A DNA stretch of 64,000 bases from Allorhizobium undicola ORS 992 = ATCC 700741 (GTDB lineage Bacteria; Pseudomonadota; Alphaproteobacteria; Rhizobiales; Rhizobiaceae): assembly GCF_000621665.1 (NCBI RefSeq), contig NZ_JHXQ01000001.1, positions 310,001-374,000 of the forward strand, given 5' to 3'. Positions 26,887 to 34,367 of the stretch are shown here, in pieces (the first letter of the stretch is position 1; every line of letters starts with the position of its first letter). Both the position numbers and the translations under genes were made by a program. The notes beneath the pieces were generated by a model that ran no database searches, was not told the origin of the DNA, and saw only the letters and a program-made list of their open reading frames with translations.

Positions 26887-27162
26887 ATGAACAAGACTGA
26901 ACTCGTATCCGCAGTCGCTGAGAAGGCTGGCTTGAGCAAGGCCGATGCCGCTTCCGCAGTTGACGCCGTATTCGAAACGGTTCAGGCCGAACTGAAGAAT
27001 GGCGGCGACGTTCGGTTGGCTGGTTTCGGTGCATTCACCGTTTCCCACCGCGAAGCCTCCAAGGGCCGTAACCCTTCTACCGGCGCAGAAGTCGATATTC
27101 CGGCTCGCAATGTGCCGAAATTCACGGCAGGCAAGGGCCTCAAGGACGCTGTAAACGGCTGA
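26887..27162 (+). CDS. hupB: HU-type DNA-binding protein
   Basis: 91 residues from ATG 26887, the family's usual length; the frame is open upstream but that part is not HU-like. MNKTELVSAVAEKAGLSKADA is the dimerisation helix region and GFGAFTVSHREASKGRNPSTGAEVDIPA the beta arm that inserts in the minor groove. It is an abundant nucleoid protein. An own promoter is likely in the 200-bp gap after the lon terminator, and a strong terminator follows. Confidence 0.98.
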   Translation: MNKTELVSAVAEKAGLSKADAASAVDAVFETVQAELKNGGDVRLAGFGAFTVSHREASKGRNPSTGAEVDIPARNVPKFTAGKGLKDAVNG

Positions 27163-27203
27163 TCCAGACTTTTAAGAGCCTGACGCTTCAGGCGCTGCGT
27201 AAC

Positions 27204-27242
27204 AGAGCGGTTCAGTGTTTTACTGAACCGCTCTAATTTTTT
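27204..27242 (+). terminator. hupB intrinsic terminator
   Basis: AGAGCGGTTCAGT-GTTTT-ACTGAACCGCTCT, a 13-bp perfect stem, followed by AA and six T. Confidence 0.95.
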
Positions 27243-27415
27243 GATTCTACGCATTTTTGAAGCGACGATTACTTTCCGCTTTCAGCTACAATCCCCTACC
27301 GCGCCGTCGGTCTGATAAAATCCACGGCGCTTCCAGCATCTCGAGCTGTGTCGGAATCATTTCTGAGGACTGATTTTTTCGATTCACATTTCCCGGTGTT
27401 CGATTCACGCCGACA

Positions 27416-27516
27416 TTACAGCGCCGTGCGTTTTATCAAACGCACGAAGGACGCTGTAACACTTTAAATCTGCTACATAATTCCTTAAATCGATTCCGAT
27501 TTAAGGAATTATGCAG
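27416..27516. repeat. Palindromic intergenic element, modules A-B
   Basis: Module A (27416-27459) has an imperfect right arm (CGCACGAAGGACGCTGTAA). Module B (27476-27513) has a perfect 17-bp stem, CATAATTCCTTAAATCG, with loop ATTC. The same pair occurs at 47861, 57202, 57453 and 59499. Confidence 0.8.
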
Positions 27517-27642
27517 TAGTTCGGGTCGAGAAATCGCAACCCTACAGGCGATCCAAGCAGCCGAAGACCAAACCACAAGAGCAACGGCGAAACGCAACCG
27601 ATGTAGCTGCAAAACCGAACACAAACGAAAAAGGGAAGAAAA

Positions 27643-27718
27643 TGGTGGGCGATGAGAGACTCGAACTCCCGACATCCTCGGTGTAAACGAGGCGCTCTAC
27701 CAACTGAGCTAATCGCCC
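27643..27718 (-). tRNA. tRNA-Val (anticodon TAC)
   Basis: 76 nt including encoded CCA. Acceptor GGGCGAT pairs with ATCGCCC; D arm AGCTCAGTTGGTAGAGC; anticodon arm CCTCG-TTTACAC-CGAGG gives UAC; T arm has GGGAGTTCGAGTCTC. All four stems close. Confidence 0.97.
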
Positions 27719-28046
27719 GGCGCGTTTTGCAGCTTGTCGCTGCCGCGTCGATGGGTGTGATCTATTCGTTGTTCGCAAAAACCGCAAGAGGCAAAAAGCA
27801 ATTTTTCGGGTAATCTGTGCCAAAAACAGCCTAAATGCCTGAAACAAAATAGTTCTAAATTCCTGTCTTTTCACACGCTTAGAGATGGCATCTGTTTTTC
27901 CCCAAGGGGGTATGGAAGTTTTTTCAAATCGTCGCATTTTTGTCTTCGATGCTGCTTGACACCCATGCAGGAACCACTTAGTTAGCCGCTCATCGAACGG
28001 CGGTTGTCGCTTCGGTCGGGGGAGGGAAGCTTCCTTTGCAAGATCA
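27719..28046. other. Divergent region between tRNA-Val and tRNA-Asp genes
   Basis: It carries the promoters of the two divergent tRNA transcripts, including TTGACA-N17-TAGTTA at 27956-27984 for the tRNA-Asp pair. The remainder is AT-rich and shows no gene. Confidence 0.5.
27956..27984 (+). promoter_or_regulatory. Promoter of the tRNA-Asp pair
   Basis: TTGACA with 17 bp spacing to TAGTTA, about 60 bp before the first tRNA-Asp. The -35 is perfect and the -10 fits the loose alphaproteobacterial consensus. Confidence 0.6.
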
Positions 28047-28123
28047 GCGGGTGTAGCTCAGTCGGTTAGAGTGCCGGCCTGTCACGCCGGAGGTCGCGGG
28101 TTCGAGCCCCGTCACTCGCGCCA
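28047..28123 (+). tRNA. tRNA-Asp (anticodon GTC), copy 1
   Basis: 77 nt with encoded CCA. Acceptor GCGGGTG pairs with CACTCGC (G-U tolerated); anticodon arm CCGGC-CTGTCAC-GCCGG gives GUC; T arm CGGGTTCGAGCCCCG. Confidence 0.97.
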
Positions 28124-28178
28124 TCTTGTTTCCCCGAATGGGATCTCGGTCCCCTGGCCATTTGGCCTTGAAATATGC

Positions 28179-28255
28179 GCGGGTGTAGCTCAGTCGGTTA
28201 GAGTGCCGGCCTGTCACGCCGGAGGTCGCGGGTTCGAGCCCCGTCACTCGCGCCA
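28179..28255 (+). tRNA. tRNA-Asp (anticodon GTC), copy 2
   Basis: Identical over 77 nt to the copy at 28047, with a 55-bp spacer between them. The two are probably one transcript. The identity implies a recent tandem duplication or ongoing gene conversion. Confidence 0.97.
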
Positions 28256-28490
28256 TTTTCAATCTCCCTTATAATTATGGACGCTCTGATTTAATTGGGT
28301 TTGCGTTCCCTTTTGTCCCCCGTTAGTGTGTTTGTTAAACTCTTCATGTGCATGTGCGAAATGCGCTCCGTGCACTTGCGCAACCTCTCAGGCTGCGCTA
28401 ACCACGGCGCGTTGCAACAGTCTTTTTTCGCTTGCAGGCCGAGAGGCCAGGGACGTCGCCAGGTGTCTCCAGCAGGCAGGGATGGATATG

Positions 28491-28856
28491 ATGACTGAAC
28501 TGCTCAGTTCTTACCTTCCGATCGTGGTTTTCATCGCTATTGCGATGGTCATAGGCCTCGCTCTCCTGATTACCCCGTTTGCCGTGGCCTTCAAGGCGCC
28601 GGACGCTGAAAAGCTCTCGGCTTATGAATGCGGCTTCAACGCCTTCGACGATGCGCGTATCAAGTTCGACATCCGTTTTTATCTGGTGTCGATCCTCTTC
28701 ATCATCTTCGACCTCGAGGTGGCGTTTCTGTTCCCCTGGGCCGTTTCCTTCGGTGCCATTGGCTGGTTCGGCTTCTGGTCGATGATGGTGTTCCTTGGTG
28801 TGCTGACCATCGGCTTTATCTATGAATGGAAGAAGGGAGCCCTGGAATGGGAGTGA
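28491..28856 (+). CDS. nuoA: NADH-quinone oxidoreductase subunit A
   Basis: 121 residues from ATG 28491 ([14 protein letters not shown]), the length of rhizobial NuoA; the longer upstream frame is a Cys-rich stretch unlike the family. Three membrane helices flank the conserved loop [26 protein letters not shown], part of the quinone-site region. First gene of the nuo operon for proton-pumping complex I in the inner membrane. Its stop overlaps the nuoB start. Confidence 0.97.
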   Translation: MTELLSSYLPIVVFIAIAMVIGLALLITPFAVAFKAPDAEKLSAYECGFNAFDDARIKFDIRFYLVSILFIIFDLEVAFLFPWAVSFGAIGWFGFWSMMVFLGVLTIGFIYEWKKGALEWE

Positions 28857-29431
28857 CCCGTCAGACTGAAACCCTCGTGGCGCCTCAGCCCAAGGGTATT
28901 ATCGATCCGTCAACCGGCAAGCCGATCGGCAGTGACAGCGCCTTCTTTGGTGAAATCAATGACGAGCTTGCCGACAAGGGCTTTCTCGTCACGTCAACCC
29001 AGGCGCTGATTACCTGGGCCCGTACAGGTTCGCTGATGTGGATGCAGTTCGGTCTTGCCTGCTGCGCCGTGGAAGGTCTGATGCAGGCTTCCGGCCCGCG
29101 TTACGACATGGAGCGTTTCGGTGTTGCGCCGCGCGCCTCGCCGCGCCAGTCGGATGTCATGATCGTTGCCGGCACCCTGACGAACAAAATGGCTCCGGCC
29201 CTGCGCAAGGTTTATGACCAGATGCCCGAGCCGCGTTATGTCATTTCGATGGGCTCCTGCGCGAATGGCGGTGGCTATTATCACTATTCCTATTCCGTCG
29301 TGCGCGGCTGTGACCGGGTGGTCCCTGTGGATATTTATGTTCCGGGCTGTCCCCCCACGGCAGAAGCACTGCTTTACGGCGTTCTGCTTCTGCAAAAGAA
29401 GATCCGCCGCACCGGCACGATCGAACGGTAA
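28847..29431 (+). CDS. nuoB: NADH-quinone oxidoreductase subunit B
   Basis: 194 residues from ATG 28847, overlapping the nuoA stop. NuoB (PSST) holds the terminal [4Fe-4S] cluster N2 next to the quinone site; the ligands lie in [18 protein letters not shown] and [12 protein letters not shown]. Peripheral arm, membrane junction. The N-terminal ~35 residues form the variable alphaproteobacterial extension. Confidence 0.98.
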   Translation: MGVTRQTETLVAPQPKGIIDPSTGKPIGSDSAFFGEINDELADKGFLVTSTQALITWARTGSLMWMQFGLACCAVEGLMQASGPRYDMERFGVAPRASPRQSDVMIVAGTLTNKMAPALRKVYDQMPEPRYVISMGSCANGGGYYHYSYSVVRGCDRVVPVDIYVPGCPPTAEALLYGVLLLQKKIRRTGTIER

Positions 29432-29449
29432 GGGCGAGGGACCGAATCC

Positions 29450-30052
29450 ATGAGTGAAGCCCTTCAGGAGCTTTCAAACCATATCAGCGAAAAGGCCGCG
29501 GCGCTGGTGACAGGCTGCGATGTTGCCTTTGGCGAGCTGACCGTATCGACGACCGCAGGCAAGTTGATCGAACTTGTCACCTTTCTGCGTGACGATCCGA
29601 AGTGCGGCTTCATCAATGTGATCGATGTTTGCGGGGTTGATTATCCCAAGCGCGCCGATCGTTTCGATGTGGTCTACCACTTTCTTGCGCCCCGCCAGAA
29701 CCAGCGTATCCGCGTCAAGCTGCAAACCAATGAGGTGACGCCAGTTCCCTCGATCTGTCCGCTGTTTCCCGGCGCCGACTGGTTCGAGCGGGAAGCCTGG
29801 GATCTTTATGGAATCCTGTTCACCGGCCATCCGGATCTTCGCCGGATCCTGACGGATTATGGCTTCGAAGGCCATCCGCTGCGCAAGGATTTCCCACTGA
29901 CGGGCTTTGTCGAGGTTCGCTACGACGACACCGCGAAGCGCGTGATTTACGAGCCTGTCGAATTGAAGCAGGAATTCCGCAATTTCGACTTCCTCTCGCC
30001 TTGGGAAGGCACGGATTACGTGCTGCCGGGCGATGAGAAAGCTGCCAAGTAA
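29450..30052 (+). CDS. nuoC: NADH-quinone oxidoreductase subunit C
   Basis: 200 residues, the 30-kDa subunit. The family signature [39 protein letters not shown] is intact. It is part of the peripheral arm scaffold and carries no cofactor. It is separate from nuoD here, unlike the fused nuoCD of enterobacteria. Confidence 0.98.
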   Translation: MSEALQELSNHISEKAAALVTGCDVAFGELTVSTTAGKLIELVTFLRDDPKCGFINVIDVCGVDYPKRADRFDVVYHFLAPRQNQRIRVKLQTNEVTPVPSICPLFPGADWFEREAWDLYGILFTGHPDLRRILTDYGFEGHPLRKDFPLTGFVEVRYDDTAKRVIYEPVELKQEFRNFDFLSPWEGTDYVLPGDEKAAK

Positions 30053-30073
30053 GGGGGCGAGTAAGTCAGGCTC

Positions 30074-31264
30074 ATGACCGAACATTCCGTCCGTAATTTT
30101 ACGATCAACTTCGGCCCCGAACATCCTTCGGCCCACGGCGTTCTGCGTCTGGTGCTGGAACTGGATGGCGAAATCGTCGAGCGCGTCGATCCGCATATCG
30201 GCCTGCTTCATCGTGGCACCGAAAAGCTGATCGAAGCGAAGACCTATCTTCAGGCCTTGCCCTATTTCGACCGGCTCGATTACGTCGCGCCGATGAATCA
30301 GGAGCACGCCTACTGCCTGGCGGTGGAAAAGCTTCTCGGCCTCAATATCCCAATTCGCGGCCAGCTTATCCGCGTTCTGTATTCCGAGATCGGCCGTATC
30401 CTGTCGCATATCATGAACGTCACGACGCAGGCCATGGACGTCGGTGCGATGACGCCGCCGGTCTGGGGGTTTGAAGAGCGTGAAAAGCTCATGGTGTTCT
30501 ACGAGCGCGCCTCAGGCGCCCGTATGCACGCGGCCTATTTCCGTCCCGGCGGCATCCATCAGGATATTCCTGCGGAGCTGGTCGAAGATATTGGCGCCTG
30601 GTGCGATCCTTTCCTCAAAGTTCTCGATGACATCGAGGGGCTTTTGACGGAGAACCGGATTTTCAAGCAGCGCAACGTCGATATTGGTGTCGTGAGTCTT
30701 GAAGATGCCTGGCGCTGGGGTTTTTCGGGCGTCATGGTGCGGGGCTCCGGCGCTGCCTGGGATCTGCGGAAGTCGCAGCCTTACGAATGCTATTCGGAAC
30801 TCGATTTCGACATTCCGATCGGCAAGAATGGTGACTGTTACGACCGTTATCTGATCCGTATGCAGGAAATGCGCGAAGCCGTTAAGATCATGAAGCAATG
30901 CGTCAACCGCCTGCTGGGCGACGCAAGGACGGGTCCGGTGTCGTCACTCGATGGCAAGGTCGTGCCGCCGAAGCGTGGTGAAATGAAGCGGTCAATGGAA
31001 GCGTTGATCCACCACTTCAAGCTTTACACGGAAGGCTACCACGTGCCTGCCGGTGAGGTTTATGCGGCAGTGGAAGCGCCGAAGGGCGAGTTTGGCGTGT
31101 TTCTTGTCTCCGATGGCACTAACAAGCCCTATCGCTGCAAGATCCGCGCTCCGGGCTTCGTTCATCTTGCCGCCATGGATTTCCTGACGCGGGGCCATCA
31201 GCTGGCCGACGTAACGGCAATCCTTGGCTCTCTCGACATCGTGTTCGGAGAGGTGGACCGCTGA
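30074..31264 (+). CDS. nuoD: NADH-quinone oxidoreductase subunit D
   Basis: 396 residues, the 49-kDa subunit lining the quinone pocket: [22 protein letters not shown] near the N-terminus, [12 protein letters not shown], and the C-terminal [15 protein letters not shown]...DIVFGEVDR. Its TGA overlaps an ATG (TGATG) that opens a 55-codon frame leading to nuoE. Confidence 0.99.
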   Translation: MTEHSVRNFTINFGPEHPSAHGVLRLVLELDGEIVERVDPHIGLLHRGTEKLIEAKTYLQALPYFDRLDYVAPMNQEHAYCLAVEKLLGLNIPIRGQLIRVLYSEIGRILSHIMNVTTQAMDVGAMTPPVWGFEEREKLMVFYERASGARMHAAYFRPGGIHQDIPAELVEDIGAWCDPFLKVLDDIEGLLTENRIFKQRNVDIGVVSLEDAWRWGFSGVMVRGSGAAWDLRKSQPYECYSELDFDIPIGKNGDCYDRYLIRMQEMREAVKIMKQCVNRLLGDARTGPVSSLDGKVVPPKRGEMKRSMEALIHHFKLYTEGYHVPAGEVYAAVEAPKGEFGVFLVSDGTNKPYRCKIRAPGFVHLAAMDFLTRGHQLADVTAILGSLDIVFGEVDR

Positions 31265-31431
31265 TGCCGTCCGGGTTGTTGTCTATGGTGGCTGGTGCGA
31301 AGGGCAGGGCGGCTTGCCTTGCCGTTTCGTGCGCGCCGTTCACGACACCCAACCTTCAAGACAAAACGGTCCATGTGCCACTTCGTTTGAGCGAAGCCCT
31401 GGCCCCGGCCGATAAACTGAATAAGGCGTGA
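31264..31431 (+). CDS. Small ORF between nuoD and nuoE (55 aa, unknown)
   Basis: ATG 31264 overlaps the nuoD stop by one base and TGA 31429-31431 ends 6 bp before the nuoE ATG, so the frame fills the gap exactly. The product ([21 protein letters not shown] at the start, PLRLSEALAPADKLNKA at the end) has no recognised domain. An N-terminal hydrophobic stretch gives way to a charged tail. The nuoE ribosome site (GAGGA) overlaps its stop, which would couple the three genes. It might be a real small complex I-associated protein or a coincidental frame; conservation of the protein in other rhizobia would decide. Confidence 0.5.
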   Translation: MPSGLLSMVAGAKGRAACLAVSCAPFTTPNLQDKTVHVPLRLSEALAPADKLNKA

Positions 31432-31437
31432 GGAAGC

Positions 31438-32244
31438 ATGTCCGTTCGTCGTTTAGCCGAAGATCAATTTCAGCCTGCGGGCTTTGCCTTCAATGCGGAA
31501 AATTCTGCCTGGGCAGAGGCAACAATCCGGAAATATCCGGAGGGGCGTCAGCAGTCGGCGGTCATTCCGCTGCTGATGCGGGCGCAGGAACAGGATGGCT
31601 GGGTCACAAAGGCTGCCATCGAGTTCGTGGCTGAAAAGCTGCAAATGCCCTATATTCGTGTTCTGGAGGTTGCGACCTTCTACACCCAGTTCCAGTTGAA
31701 GCCGGTTGGCACGCGCGCCCATATCCAGGTCTGCGGCACGACTCCTTGCATGTTGCGTGGCGCCGAAGACCTGATGAAGGTCTGCAAGCACAAGATCCAC
31801 GCAGAGCCGCTGGAGCGGAATGCGTCGGGCACGCTGTCCTGGGAAGAAGTCGAGTGTCAGGGCGCCTGCGTCAACGCACCGATGGTGATTATCTTCAAGG
31901 ATGCCTATGAAGACCTGACGCCCGAGCGTCTGGAAGAAATCATCGATGCGTTCGAGGCAGGCAAGGGCGCCGAGGTCAAGACCGGTCCCCAGACCGACCG
32001 GCATTTCTCTGCGCCCGCGGGTGGCGCCGTGACGTTGACGGAAGAGATCAAGGCGGTTCGCTGGGCCGATGGCAATGGCGCACCTGTCGCGGATGCAGCT
32101 GAAGTCCCGCCTTCGAACGCCGCCCGGCCACAGACGGATACGCCGATCACGGATCCCAAGCTGAAGACGCCGGCAACAGACAAGGCGGCTGCTGCTGATA
32201 ATGCGAAAGTCTCCGGCGATAACGCCGACAAGGCCAAGGGTTGA
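31438..32244 (+). CDS. nuoE: NADH-quinone oxidoreductase subunit E, with long C-terminal tail
   Basis: 268 residues. The first ~165 are the 24-kDa [2Fe-2S] (N1a) subunit: the ligands lie in QVCGTTPCMLRGAED and EVECQGACVNAPMV. The remaining ~100 residues, absent from E. coli NuoE, are Ala/Lys/Asp/Pro-rich, low in complexity and probably disordered (ending AADNAKVSGDNADKAKG). Some rhizobial NuoE proteins carry extra C-terminal sequence too. It works with NuoF at the NADH-oxidising tip. Confidence 0.97.
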   Translation: MSVRRLAEDQFQPAGFAFNAENSAWAEATIRKYPEGRQQSAVIPLLMRAQEQDGWVTKAAIEFVAEKLQMPYIRVLEVATFYTQFQLKPVGTRAHIQVCGTTPCMLRGAEDLMKVCKHKIHAEPLERNASGTLSWEEVECQGACVNAPMVIIFKDAYEDLTPERLEEIIDAFEAGKGAEVKTGPQTDRHFSAPAGGAVTLTEEIKAVRWADGNGAPVADAAEVPPSNAARPQTDTPITDPKLKTPATDKAAAADNAKVSGDNADKAKG

Positions 32245-32247
32245 GAT

Positions 32248-33552
32248 ATGTTACAGGATCAGGATCGCATCTTTACCAATATCTACGGCCTGAAGGACAA
32301 GTCCCTGAAGGGCGCGATGAGCCGCGGCCATTGGGATGGCACCAAGCAGATCATCGAAAAAGGCCGCGACTGGATCATCAACGAGATGAAGGCCTCCGGC
32401 CTGCGCGGCCGCGGTGGCGCTGGCTTCCCGACGGGTCTGAAATGGTCCTTCATGCCCAAGGAGAGCGACGGTCGTCCGCATTACCTCGTGGTGAATGCCG
32501 ATGAGTCGGAGCCCGGCACCTGTAAAGACCGCGAAATCATGCGCCACGATCCGCACACGCTGATCGAAGGCTGCGTGATTGCCGGTTTTGCCATGGGCGC
32601 CCACACGGCCTATATCTATGTGCGCGGCGAATATATGCGCGAGCGCGAAGCACTTCAGGCCGCCATTGACGAATGCTACGACAATGGCCTGCTGGGCAAG
32701 AACAACAAGAATGGCTGGGACTTCGACATCTATGTCCACCACGGCGCAGGTGCCTATATCTGCGGCGAAGAGACGGCGCTGCTCGAAAGCCTTGAGGGGA
32801 AGAAAGGGCAGCCACGTCTGAAGCCCCCGTTCCCGGCCAATATGGGTCTTTATGGCTGCCCGACCACCGTGAACAATGTGGAATCGATTGCGGTTGCACC
32901 GACGATCCTGCGTCGTGGCGGAAGCTGGTTTTCCTCCATTGGTCGCGCGAACAATGTCGGCACCAAGCTTTTCATGGTGTCGGGGCATGTCAACAAGCCA
33001 TGCACCTTCGAAGAGGCAATGGGCCTGTCCTTCCGTGAAATCATCGAGCGCCATTGTGGCGGCATCCGGGGCGGCTGGGATAATCTCCAGGCTGTTATTC
33101 CCGGTGGTGCCTCCTGTCCGATCGTTCGCGGTGAAGACATGGCTGATGCCATCATGGATTTCGATGGAATGCGGGAGGTCAAGTCGTCCTTCGGTACGGG
33201 TGGGATGATCGTGATGGACAAGTCCACCGACGTCATCAAGGCAATCTGGCGTATCTCGGCATTCTTCAAGCACGAGAGCTGCGGTCAGTGCACGCCCTGC
33301 CGCGAAGGCACGGGTTGGATGATGCGCGTATTGGCGCGTATGGTGAAGGGGCAGGCGCAAAAGCGCGAGATCGACATGCTGTTCCAGGTCACGAAGCAGA
33401 TCGAGGGGCACACGATTTGCGCCCTTGGCGATGCCGCTGCATGGCCTGTCCAGGCGCTGATCCGCAATTTCCGTCCTGAGATCGAAAAGCGCATCGACGA
33501 ATATACCCGCAACGCCACCGATCATGGCGCTGTGATGGAAGCGGCCGAATAA
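32248..33552 (+). CDS. nuoF: NADH-quinone oxidoreductase subunit F
   Basis: 434 residues, the 51-kDa flavoprotein. The NADH/FMN site reads [16 protein letters not shown] and [18 protein letters not shown]; the [4Fe-4S] N3 ligands lie in [17 protein letters not shown] and a later Cys in [14 protein letters not shown]. Site of NADH oxidation. It begins 3 bp after nuoE. Confidence 0.99.
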   Translation: MLQDQDRIFTNIYGLKDKSLKGAMSRGHWDGTKQIIEKGRDWIINEMKASGLRGRGGAGFPTGLKWSFMPKESDGRPHYLVVNADESEPGTCKDREIMRHDPHTLIEGCVIAGFAMGAHTAYIYVRGEYMREREALQAAIDECYDNGLLGKNNKNGWDFDIYVHHGAGAYICGEETALLESLEGKKGQPRLKPPFPANMGLYGCPTTVNNVESIAVAPTILRRGGSWFSSIGRANNVGTKLFMVSGHVNKPCTFEEAMGLSFREIIERHCGGIRGGWDNLQAVIPGGASCPIVRGEDMADAIMDFDGMREVKSSFGTGGMIVMDKSTDVIKAIWRISAFFKHESCGQCTPCREGTGWMMRVLARMVKGQAQKREIDMLFQVTKQIEGHTICALGDAAAWPVQALIRNFRPEIEKRIDEYTRNATDHGAVMEAAE

Positions 33553-33564
33553 AGGGTAGGGTCC

Positions 33565-34191
33565 ATGGTGGAAAGTGCTGGCGACGCAACGGCTTCTGCA
33601 TCGGTCGATCCGGTGGGCAACGTATCGGCTGCTGGGTATCCTCCCGTGGACCTTCCCACCATGCTTGCCAATCCCGTAGTGACAGCCGCTGCTGCTACCA
33701 TGGCTGGTCTTGGTTTCGCGACCCAGATGGCAGGTTTCGTTCTTGGCTCGTGGCAAAAGGCCTTGAATGGAGTGCTGGATGAGGAGACCCGGTCCGAAGT
33801 GGTCTCTGCAAATTCAGAACCTGAAGTGCCGGTTGCCGAAGCGTCGAGTTTGCAGCAAACCGAGGCCGGTGCATCGGATAGTGTCATCTCGAAGCCTGTG
33901 AAGAGCAAGCGGGCAGAAGCAGCGACGAGTGTGCCTGCCAAGGCGGGTCGTTCTGCGCGCAAGCGGTCTTCGGACGATCTTAAGAAAATTTCTGGTATCG
34001 GTCCGAAGGTCGAATCGATGCTACAGCAGGCTGGCATCACGCGGTTTTCGCAGATTGCTTCCTGGAGCACGGACGAAGCCTTGCGCATGGATGCGGAGTT
34101 AGGGCTTGACGGACGGGTTCTGCGGGACGATTGGGTTGGTCAGGCAAAGCAAATCAAGGCGCCAGCGGCTGGCGCCTCTCGGAAAGGCTGA
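33565..34191 (+). CDS. Helix-hairpin-helix protein inserted in nuo operon (unknown)
   Basis: 208 residues between nuoF and nuoG. The N-terminal third has a phasin-like amphipathic segment (MLANPVVTAAAATMAGLGFATQMAGFVLGSWQKAL). A low-complexity basic/Ser/Ala linker follows. The C-terminal ~60 residues form a helix-hairpin-helix-type fold (DLKKISGIGPKVESMLQQAGITRFSQIASWSTDEALRMD). This last domain occurs in proteins of unknown role in alphaproteobacterial nuo operons, sometimes fused to NuoE. It is probably not a catalytic subunit. Assembly or structural roles are guesses; the context makes association with complex I likely. Confidence 0.85.
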   Translation: MVESAGDATASASVDPVGNVSAAGYPPVDLPTMLANPVVTAAAATMAGLGFATQMAGFVLGSWQKALNGVLDEETRSEVVSANSEPEVPVAEASSLQQTEAGASDSVISKPVKSKRAEAATSVPAKAGRSARKRSSDDLKKISGIGPKVESMLQQAGITRFSQIASWSTDEALRMDAELGLDGRVLRDDWVGQAKQIKAPAAGASRKG

Positions 34192-34205
34192 AGGGAAACC
34201 TTCGA

Positions 34206-34367
34206 ATGAAGATTATGGAGCCCTCTCCAGCCACCGACGTCGGCAATGGGGTTGGGGAAGGGGTCCGAACAAAGACATACGCAGCCGGGCATTTCACGAT
34301 GCCCGTGCCGCCTTTGCGCGGTTGTTGCGATGGACGTGAGACAGGAAGGCGAAAATGGCAAAGCTGA
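34206..34367 (+). CDS. Possible small ORF before nuoG (53 aa)
   Basis: An ATG frame starting MKIMEPSPATDVGNGVGEG follows AAGGGAAA at loose spacing and overlaps the nuoG start by 13 bp in another frame. It contains a DNA inverted repeat, CGGGCAT-TTCACG-ATGCCCG (34286-34305), which could instead be an RNA hairpin in an untranslated spacer. No domain recognised. Listed with low confidence because the gap otherwise holds nothing. Confidence 0.2.
   Translation: MKIMEPSPATDVGNGVGEGVRTKTYAAGHFTMPVPPLRGCCDGRETGRRKWQS

Larger units (their letters stand above)
27163..27642. other. hupB to tRNA-Val intergenic region
   Basis: It holds the hupB terminator (27204-27242), a GCGCCGT...ACGGCGC inverted repeat near 27300-27330 that may be a decayed module A, and an intact A-B palindromic element (27416-27516). 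No gene seen. Confidence 0.6.

Noticed and set aside
28044-28274. Coding frames across the tRNA-Asp pair on both strands
   Set aside because: They simply translate the duplicated tRNA genes and show the same peptide twice.
32251-33756. 501-codon minus-strand frame
   Set aside because: Shadow of nuoF; no domain-like sequence, His/Arg-rich composition typical of antisense frames.
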